Source of the DNA: Macrosoma leucophasiata
Taxonomy: Eukaryota; Arthropoda; Insecta; Lepidoptera; Hedylidae
Direction of reading: 5' to 3'
DNA: 64,000 nucleotides
NCBI GenBank assembly: GCA_036365455.1
Contig: JAWQUS010000003.1
Span: 268,001 to 332,000, forward strand
Below are positions 59,101 to 64,000 of this stretch, in pieces. The notes beneath the pieces were generated by a model that was not told where the DNA came from, did no database searches, and saw only the letters and a program-made list of their open reading frames with translations. The stretch's first letter is position 1, and each line of letters opens with the position of its first letter. The translations under genes were made by a program, and so were the position numbers.

Positions 59101-62100
59101 CCACAGCAACGAGGAGAGCGGGCGAGGGGGCGAGGAGGGGGGCGGCGCGGGTGGTGCTGTAGGCGCGGGGGGCGCGGGGGGCGAGGCGGAGGGCGCGTCG
59201 CTGGCGGCGGTGGAGCGGGCCATCGCGCCGCACCTGCCGCTGCTGCACCACCAGCTGCTGCAGCCGCCGGCGCCGGCGCCGCGCTGCTCCTGCGCCGCAC
59301 CCACACAGGTCAGTGCGGGGGGCGCGGGGGGCGCGGGGGGCGCGGGGGGTGAGGCGGAGGGCGCGTCGCTGGCGGCGGTGGAGCGGGCCATCGCGCCGCA
59401 CCTGCCGCTGCTGCACCACCAGCTGCTGCAGCCGCCGGCGCCGGCGCCGCGCTGCTCCTGCGCCGCACCCACACAGGTCAGTGCGGGGGGCGCGGGGGGC
59501 GCGGGGGGCGCGGGGGGTGAGGCGGAGGGCGCGTCGCTGGCGGCGGTGGAGCGGGCCATCGCGCCGCACCTGCCGCTGCTGCACCACCAGCTGCTGCAGC
59601 CGCCGGCGCCGGCGCCGCGCTGCTCCTGCGCCGCACCCACACAGGTCAGTGTCGGCAATCTGTCGAAGTGGGAACTCATTCTATTTAGTTTTGATGAGTA
59701 TCTCAGTTACGGAGTTCCGCAGGGAAGCTCGCTCGGTCCTACGCTATTTCTCATCTACCTCGACGAGCTCAATGCACTTTTGAGCGGACTTCAACGACGG
59801 TATATTAATCACAGCGACACGTTTAATGTTAAGGTCGTAATAATAATAATAATAATAGTTGTTTTTTTTATACATATATATGTAAAAAATTATTTAATAA
59901 GTAGTTTGAATAAATAAGTGGAATAATAATAATACACTTTATTGCACACCAAAGAAGTTAACAATTACATAAAATTAGAATAAAAGCGAAAAAGTAGAAT
60001 CAAGAGAAGAATAGAGGCAAGGCAAGCTGTGAAAACTATCATCACTATCTGAAGAGGAGGAAGCGGAAAGAAAATCACAAAAGGAATTACTTTTAGAAAC
60101 AGAAGAGATAGGTTCTTGTAAAAAAAAAACAATTAAAATTATAATAATAACAAAAAAAAATGAACAAAAATACAAAAATACAATCTTCACCTGATGGCAA
60201 AACCAAACAGAGTAAAATTATAAATAAATATTTAAATATGGTAAGCCGGTATTTAAAGTTTTGTACAATATTTAATTCATTACATTTAAGTTTGTGCTTT
60301 ACTTACATTAAATTTTATTGTTGAGTTAAAAAGCATTCAATAGACACTATATTATGCACATACATAATTTTAAAATCAGATTACACCATGTAACATCCTA
60401 CAACTTTATTAAGACGTATCGTGTAAATCCGGCTTAAATACCATAGACAATTTAGTCAAAGACTTAAGAGTATTTGTCAAATACATAAAACATAAGACAG
60501 ATGTCAGACAGAAGTCAAAATATTTTAGGAAAAGTAAAAAAAAAATTGGTTTACAAAGTGGGTAAAAAAGAAAAATAGTATTCTAAAGTCTAGAGACAAA
60601 ACCAAATAATAGGTACCTAATTAAACTCTAACTATTTTTTAGCTGCATTCCTTTTGACGCGAGAAACAATTGGCTGTGATGCAGTTTCAGTCGTCACAGC
60701 AAAGATGGAATTTAATTCAGTTCGGGTCTCAACACGGTGTCTGGAACCATCAGCAGCGATAAGATGTATAGTGCTATCCTTAGTCCAGCAGCGATTTACA
60801 CCTAAACGTCGGCGGGCCTCCAGAAAAACGTCGTGCCGCCTCTTGGTCAGAAATTCAGATAATGTCACTCCGGAACCCTTGAGTTTAGTCTTGGCATACC
60901 AGATCTTGTCTCTTACCGCAGTGTCTCTGAATTTAACCACAATTGGTCGGGGCTTATCACCTGGGCGACCCATACGATGCGACCGGCTAATGCAACTGTT
61001 CGTAAAATTGGAAACGGACAGCTTACCAGACGCAAGCTCAGTGACCGGGGCTGCCGTGTCCTCATCCTTATGCTCTGGGACACCGTGCAGCAGGAGCATT
61101 TTTCTTCTTCTTGATGTTTCCTGACGATCAACCTCAAGAGCCAAGAAGTCCACTTGATGTTGTAGTGTACTTAGTGCCGACAGGATAAACGATCTGAAGG
61201 TGTTAAATTCAGATGCCAGGATAGATGAAGTCTCGGAAGCTATAGGACCATTTTTCAGCTCCTTCTGGAATTCCTCCATCCGTGTATTAAAAACTTCAGC
61301 CAGTGCAGTCAATGACCCTTTGAAGGACTCCATTGTTGAGAGATGTTTGTTTGTATTTGACGAATAAAGAAATTAAGGAATAATTTATGCCGACAGGTAA
61401 ACAATGTTACATATATAACTTTTTCATATAAATGCAGTGAAAATAAGAGTTTTAATTAAATATTTAATAATTAATAATGAAGAGAATTGAAAACGTGTCA
61501 AACTTGATTCACTGCTACCCACTCGTAATTGTATGTTTCGGTGCAGGAGGGCGAGGAGGCGGGCGCCGGGTGCGGGTACGGGTGCGGCGGCGGGCGCGGG
61601 GCCGTGGGCGCGGCGCGCGTGCACATCGCCGCGCTGCTGGCGCTGCTGGCCACCTCCGAGGTGGACGACGTGCCCACCGCGCTCGTCAGTCTGGGTAACT
61701 GCCCCCCCCCTCCCCTGTCGACTGTCGCCTGCAGTACCTCAGTGGGCGCGGCGCGCGTGCACATCGCCGCGCTGCTGGCGCTGCTGGCCACCTCCGAGGT
61801 GGACGACGTGCCCACCGCGCTCGTCAGTCTGGGTAACTGCCCCCCCCCTCCCCTGTCGACTGTCGCCTGCAGTACCTCAGTGGGCGCGGCGCGCGTGCAC
61901 ATCGCCGCGCTGCTGGCGCTGCTGGCCACCTCCGAGGTGGACGACGTGCCCACCGCGCTCGTCAGTCTGGGTAACTGCCCCCCCCCTCCCCTGTCGACTG
62001 TCGCCTGCAGTACCTCAGTGGGCGCGGCGCGCGTGCACATCGCCGCGCTGCTGGCGCTGCTGGCCACCTCCGAGGTGGACGACGTGCCCACCGCGCTCGT

Positions 62101-64000
62101 CAGTCTGGGTAACTGCCCCCCCCCTCCCCTGTCGACTGTCGCCTGCAGTACCTCAGTGGGCGCGGCGCGCGTGCACATCGCCGCGCTGCTGGCGCTGCTG
62201 GCCACCTCCGAGGTGGACGACGTGCCCACCGCGCTCGTCAGTCTGGGTAACTGCCCCCCCCCTCCCCTGTCGACTGTCGCCTGCAGTACCTCAGTGGGCG
62301 CGGCGCGCGTGCACATCGCCGCGCTGCTGGCGCTGCTGGCCACCTCCGAGGTGGACGACGTGCCCACCGCGCTCGTCAGTCTGGGTAACTGCCCCCCCCC
62401 TCCCCTGTCGACTGTCGCCTGCAGTACCTCAGTGGGCGCGGCGCGCGTGCACATCGCCGCGCTGCTGGCGCTGCTGGCCACCTCCGAGGTGGACGACGTG
62501 CCCACCGCGCTCGTCAGTCTGGGTAACTGCCCCCCCCCTCCCCTGTCGACTGTCGCCTGCAGTACCTCAGTGGGCGCGGCGCGCGTGCACATCGCCGCGC
62601 TGCTGGCGCTGCTGGCCACCTCCGAGGTGGACGACGTGCCCACCGCGCTCGTCAGTCTGGGTAACTGCCCCCCCCCTCCCCTGTCGACTGTCGCCTGCAG
62701 TACCTCAGTGGGCGCGGCGCGCGTGCACATCGCCGCGCTGCTGGCGCTGCTGGCCACCTCCGAGGTGGACGACGTGCCCACCGCGCTCGTCAGTCTGGGT
62801 AACTGCCCCCCCCCTCCCCTGTCGACTGTCGCCTGCAGTACCTCAGTGGGCGCGGCGCGCGTGCACATCGCCGCGCTGCTGGCGCTGCTGGCCACCTCCG
62901 AGGTGGACGACGTGCCCACCGCGCTCGTCAGTCTGGGTAACTGCCCCCCCCCCCCGCCCCTGTCGCCTGCAGTACCTCAGTGGGCGCGGCGCGCGTGCAC
63001 ATCGCCGCGCTGCTGGCGCTGCTGGCCACCTCCGAGGTGGACGACGTGCCCACCGCGCTCGTCAGTCTGGGTAACTGCCCCCCCCCTCCCCTGTCGACTG
63101 TCGCCTGCAGTACCTCAGTGGGCGCGGCGCGCGTGCACATCGCCGCGCTGCTGGCGCTGCTGGCCACCTCCGAGGTGGACGACGTGCCCACCGCGCTCGT
63201 CAGTCTGGGTAACTGCCCCCCCCCTCCCCTGTCGACTGTCGCCTGCAGTACCTCAGTGGGCGCGGCGCGCGTGCACATCGCCGCGCTGCTGGCGCTGCTG
63301 GCCACCTCCGAGGTGGACGACGTGCCCACCGCGCTCGTCAGTCTGGGTAACTGCCCCCCCCCTCCCCTGTCGACTGTCGCCTGCAGTACCTCAGTGGGCG
63401 CGGCGCGCGTGCACATCGCCGCGCTGCTGGCGCTGCTGGCCACCTCCGAGGTGGACGACGTGCCCACCGCGCTCGTCAGTCTGGGTAACTGCCCCCCCCC
63501 CTCCCCTGTCGACTGTCGCCTGCAGTACCTCAGTGGGCGCGGCGCGCGTGCACATCGCCGCGCTGCTGGCGCTGCTGGCCACCTCCGAGGTGGACGACGT
63601 GCCCACCGCGCTCGTCAGTCTGGGTAACTGCCCCCCCCCCTCCCCTGTCGACTGTCGCCTGCAGTACCTCAGTGGGCGCGGCGCGCGTGCACATCGCCGC
63701 GCTGCTGGCGCTGCTGGCCACCTCCGAGGTGGACGACGTGCCCACCGCGCTCGTCAGTCTGGGTAACTGCCCCCCCCCCCCCTCCCCTGTCGCCTGCAGT
63801 ACCTCAGTGGGTGCGGCGCGCGTGCACATCGCCGCGCTGCTGGCCACCTCCGAGGTGGACGACGTGCCCACCGCGCTCGTCAGTCTGGGTAACTGCCCCC
63901 CCCCACTCCCCTGTCGCCTGCAGTACCTCAGTGGGCGCGGCGCGCGTGCACATCGCCGCGCTGCTGGCGCTGCTGGCCACCTCCGAGGTGGACGACGTGC
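47191..64000 (+). CDS. PPP6R: SAPS-domain regulatory subunit of protein phosphatase 6 (3' end outside window)
   Basis: Nine exons join in phase: 47191-47250, 47443-47522, 49596-49863, 55310-55477, 56265-56487, 57418-57628, 58629-58775, 59107-59308, 61547-61694 (502 residues so far). The N-terminus MFWSGNYIVARALNSLLQDK, then NVTLTQVLEADDILQECKAD, matches the conserved PP6R start. LITEEP, FLDRDPPLNPLLASYFNKTI, LLRHISTSAI, WLDEHQVLESLI and ARVHIAALLALL are SAPS-domain segments in the right order. PP6R proteins bind the PP6 catalytic subunit and help choose its substrates. Exons 5, 6 and 8 carry Gly/Ala-rich or Arg/Glu-rich inserts that are lineage-specific, encoded by GGGGGCGCG-type repeats. Exons 7-9 end in tandem arrays that multiply their splice donors, so the true ends of exons 8 and 9 are uncertain. 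Confidence 0.92.
48228..48425 (-). mobile_element. tRNA-derived SINE, family B, copy 4
   Basis: CTTACAGCCCCACAGTAGG, GTCGTGGGTGCCGTTGTACA, CAAATATTTGTCCCAGTGCA, then GGGATCGAATCTGCAACCC and GCTGGACTAACCGGG. Confidence 0.85.
48427..48778 (-). mobile_element. MITE-like repeat G, copy 2 (inverted to copy 1)
   Basis: Starts GGAGATGTTGCAAAAATGTA and ends with TGAACATGGTTGTAAATGAT, AAAATCG; the inverted counterpart of 10418-10795. Confidence 0.75.
50576..51349 (+). CDS. LINE ORF1 protein
   Basis: 257 residues. The N-terminal part (to about residue 80) is helical with heptad-like spacing (coiled coil expected). The centre has RHRRKFLLLGGVPENPDED, the start of an RRM-like fold as in L1-type ORF1 proteins, followed by KTKLKGSSFVLSEFLT; the C-terminus is basic. 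Nucleic-acid chaperone and RNA binding in the retrotransposition particle is the expected role. It shares these signatures with the minus-strand ORF1 at 60632-61333, which shows the two elements belong to related families. Confidence 0.8.
   Translation: MATYSDIVEVQKSAMASLNQRMAEFETHLKAATPGSDLSSLNKDFNNFKEHVWTVFSSLQKQLAELSHSIDVIDMRHRRKFLLLGGVPENPDEDVTDNVITILHKKLNLNDLDRSSLLVCHRLGSASVGRTRPILIRPSSQVYRSTIWKQKTKLKGSSFVLSEFLTRHRQVLFSSARKIFGVSNVWTMEGNINVKLPDGKRRRIFDHDELMSLSLKHGKSVGESSAPGPIATKANSQPKSDFVAPSTSRSKRDKKNK
51918..54842 (+). CDS. LINE ORF2: AP-like endonuclease and reverse transcriptase
   Basis: 974 residues, starting at ATG 51918. After a Ser/Asp-rich leader come endonuclease motifs: VNAQSI, SESWL, GGVAIY, VYCPP, MGDFNTDM, DSWLDLILTS and GLSRHDLIF. 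The last has Arg where SDH-type endonucleases have Asp. The reverse transcriptase follows: RPISILPFLSKVIE, QSGFRPGHSTSTAL, LIDFSNAFNTVDHD, GVPQGGILSPLLF, catalytic LYADDLQIY, and KDLGLYID (thumb side). No stop or frameshift. Overall organisation is that of CR1/L2-group LINEs. Expected to nick target DNA and copy its own RNA there. Confidence 0.92.
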   Translation: MSDDESFYSASDLSSISFSSLDDSQPLNHCLSEHFARFPKCFHICHVNAQSIPQHHTELLNIFSGVPAHVILVSESWLKPDLLSTAFSLPDFILIRNDRMGKRAGGVAIYLHCSIPYKIILSSPSLYNGNPEFLFIETTVNGASVVLGVVYCPPTIDYFCTLEPLLESLSSEYKHLIIMGDFNTDMLRDNSRSRNLRSILESSNLSFLSLNATHHNIDCDDSWLDLILTSSESLCLHHGQFPVPGLSRHDLIFTSYNIKPPKARPATIYMRNFAKLDAIKFKSDANSIDWSVVESAPTIDDKVFYFNKLILSLFDMHAPLKACRLKRPPAPWITRGVRMAMRRRNRAFSIFRRDRSEANWNRYKLFRNRCNQMVRAAKRRYIHENVLNSSSAHIWKFLKSLGFSKPRFNVKSLNCTLNNLNDHFSSTPSLDIITKSATIDNLISMPILSHNIFTFSPVTSDIVHKILTSIKSNAIGVDGVSRKMIFLLLDSALPILTQVINFSLLTGTYPSAWRKAYILPCPKIASPSLPSHFRPISILPFLSKVIEVAVHSQFSKFISDNNLLSQYQSGFRPGHSTSTALLKVLEDVRLNMERSQVTVLVLIDFSNAFNTVDHDILLSLLKYIGVSSLVQDWFSSYLRGRQQAVRAGQELSDWCDLVAGVPQGGILSPLLFSLFIDLITSCLHCSYHLYADDLQIYTQSDVSNIDLAIAKINRDLQSVYEWSLRFGISVNPAKCQAIIIGSTYFTNILDTGHLPPILFDNSVIPFVDHVKDLGLYIDSNLKWKKQVSKISQNAIASLRSLYRFKNFLPSCTKILLVQSLVIPIIDYADVCFSDITQENLNKLDRLLNNCIRFIFGLRKFDHISLYRSKLKWLPIRQRRSLRTLCVLFSVINDPCSPNYLKSKFNFLGASHNLSLRSSENLMLQIPSHRSGFISNSFALNAIKLWNTLPLDIRRSPSKLSFKRKVCRYFLQSFS
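55478..56264 (+). other. PPP6R intron 4, with a fold-back close to its donor
   Basis: Between 55484 and 55563, AGATTAAGGTCCC...CCCTAAGTGAA pairs imperfectly with TTCACTTAGGG...ACCTTAATCC. No gene recognised in the rest. Confidence 0.65.
56488..57417 (+). other. PPP6R intron 5
   Basis: AT-rich with one perfect palindrome (57200-57251). Confidence 0.65.
57200..57251. repeat. Perfect palindrome, 24-bp arms, 4-base centre
   Basis: Left arm 57200-57223 (TAAGCTGTTTAGGAGTTCAG then TTAC), centre GTAT, right arm 57228-57251 fully complementary. Confidence 0.95.
57945..58490 (-). repeat. Dispersed repeat D, copy 3 (inverted, PPP6R intron 6)
   Basis: Starts TTTTTAGGGTTCCAGGAAAA, has TGTTTGTCTGTCTGTCCGTC, and ends TTACGGAACCCTCACCACGC, GAGTCGAGCTCGCACTTGTC, CGG. 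Internal blocks differ more from copies 1 and 2. Confidence 0.75.
58705..58949 (+). repeat. 83-bp tandem array spanning the exon 7 3' end and its donor, x3
   Basis: Identical donors CACAG|GTGTGTGT fall at 58776, 58859 and 58942. Each unit repeats CTCGTGCACGGTGCCCGCCT, GCTGCTGGCCCTGCTGGCCC. The last copy runs into the unique intron (TGTGTTGAGAGTTTTG). Units 2 and 3 appear identical. 83 is not a multiple of 3, so only the first donor keeps the exon 7 to exon 8 frame together with the reading frame of the exon as built. Confidence 0.93.
59160..59651 (+). repeat. 168-bp tandem array spanning exon 8 and its donor, x3
   Basis: Donors ACACAG|GTCAGTG fall at 59309, 59477 and 59645, exactly 168 bases (56 codons) apart. 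The repeated body encodes EAEGASLAAVERAIAPHLPL, LHHQLLQPPAPAPRCSC, AAPTQ. The frame is open through all three copies, so exon 8 could end at 59308, 59476 or 59644 without losing phase. Confidence 0.95.
59652..59815 (+). pseudogene. Reverse-transcriptase fragment of a LINE
   Basis: The plus-strand frame contains YGVPQGSSLGPTLFLIYLDE, the GVPQGS...LGP RT motif, flanked by a few further residues. It starts within about 10-40 bases of the third exon 8 donor. Too short to place in a clade. An AAT microsatellite follows (59838-59856). Confidence 0.75.
59923..61390 (-). mobile_element. ORF1-only LINE derivative (ORF2 deleted) in PPP6R intron 8
   Basis: Minus orientation: 5' UTR to about 61390, intact ORF1 (61333-60632), an inter-ORF region, then only the Ser/Asp-rich start of ORF2 (about 60105-59985: SNSFCDFLSASSSSDSDD). 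It passes straight into a LINE 3' end (TTGGTGTGCAATAAAGTGTA then ATTATTATT). Nothing of endonuclease or RT remains. The structure parallels mammalian HAL1 elements. Confidence 0.8.
60632..61333 (-). CDS. Intact LINE ORF1 protein of the deleted element
   Basis: 233 residues without interruption. The N-terminal helical part (MESFKGSLTALAEVFNTRME) is followed by RRRKMLLLHGVPEHKDED (RRM-like start), SHRMGRPGDKPRPIVVKF, and KTKLKGSGVTLSEFLTKRRH; the C-terminus is basic (VSRVKRNAAKK). It aligns by eye with the ORF1 at 50576-51349 throughout, at perhaps one third identity. Confidence 0.8.
   Translation of the reverse strand: MESFKGSLTALAEVFNTRMEEFQKELKNGPIASETSSILASEFNTFRSFILSALSTLQHQVDFLALEVDRQETSRRRKMLLLHGVPEHKDEDTAAPVTELASGKLSVSNFTNSCISRSHRMGRPGDKPRPIVVKFRDTAVRDKIWYAKTKLKGSGVTLSEFLTKRRHDVFLEARRRLGVNRCWTKDSTIHLIAADGSRHRVETRTELNSIFAVTTETASQPIVSRVKRNAAKK
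61604..64000 (+). repeat. 138-bp tandem array of exon 9 plus splice sites, 17 copies and a partial 18th at the window end
   Basis: Each unit holds GTGGGCGCGGCGCGCGTGCA ... ACCGCGCTCGTCAGTCTGG, then |GTAACTGCC, a C-run, CTGTCGACTGTCGCCTGCAG|, and TACCTCA. Donors (CTGG|GTAACT) fall at 61695, 61833, 61971, 62109, 62247, 62385, 62523, 62661, 62799, 62937, 63071, 63209, 63347, 63485, 63624, 63763 and 63889. The first nine spacings are exactly 138. Later ones vary (134, 139, 126) through C-run length, loss of the GTCGACT segment, and a 9-base deletion in the exon part. The array continues beyond the window. Confidence 0.97.

Noticed and set aside
59081..59783. Arg/Ala-rich proteins in other frames over exon 8
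   Set aside because: Shadow frames of the GC-rich 168-bp array.
61498..63871. Long minus-strand and alternative plus-strand frames of several hundred codons over the 138-bp array
   Set aside because: They are open only because the unit is a multiple of 3 and GC-rich with few stops. Only the plus frame of exon 9 shows SAPS-domain similarity.

Overview
The window looks like a piece of a lepidopteran (moth or butterfly) nuclear chromosome. The reasons are split genes with GT-AG introns, AT-rich intergenic DNA, and a dense load of tRNA-derived SINEs, LINE 3' ends and MITEs of the kinds that fill lepidopteran genomes. There is no sign of bacterial, plasmid or viral organisation.

Four protein-coding genes can be built from exons. 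(1) At 1-2634 (+) are the last two exons of a ZC4H2-type zinc-finger gene, which starts before the window. (2) At 20806-31554 (-) is a complete six-coding-exon cathepsin L, 340 residues, with a likely non-coding first exon and core promoter near 33.5 kb. (3) At 38356-41929 (+) is a complete three-exon DEAD-box helicase of the DDX10/Dbp4 type, 803 residues. (4) From 47191 (+) to beyond the window end is a SAPS-domain regulatory subunit of protein phosphatase 6 (PPP6R), with nine exons visible and 502 residues so far. ZC4H2, cathepsin L and PPP6R have extremely GC-rich exons, whereas DDX10 is AT-rich like its surroundings.

The space between and inside these genes is mostly mobile DNA. It includes a 5'-truncated RTE-type LINE with a 12-bp target-site duplication (14.4-16.5 kb) and an apparently complete two-ORF LINE in PPP6R intron 3 (50.5-55.2 kb). 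Two LINE derivatives keep ORF1 but have lost ORF2 (46 kb and 60-61.4 kb), and a 389-bp retroposon has an 11-bp duplication (43.7-44.1 kb). There are at least three SINE-like families with several copies each, several two- or three-copy repeat families, several MITEs, and a series of nearly perfect short-loop palindromes.

The most unusual feature is in PPP6R. Three consecutive exons each carry a tandem array whose unit spans the 3' part of the exon and its splice donor: 83 bp x3, 168 bp x3, and 138 bp x17 or more. The last array runs to the end of the window and presents 17 identical donors alternating with 17 acceptor-like sites. Other points of note are a decayed duplicate of cathepsin exon 5 inside intron 5, and a cluster of hairpins just upstream of the cathepsin start. 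The four genes are not functionally linked in any obvious way; they are ordinary neighbours on a eukaryotic chromosome.
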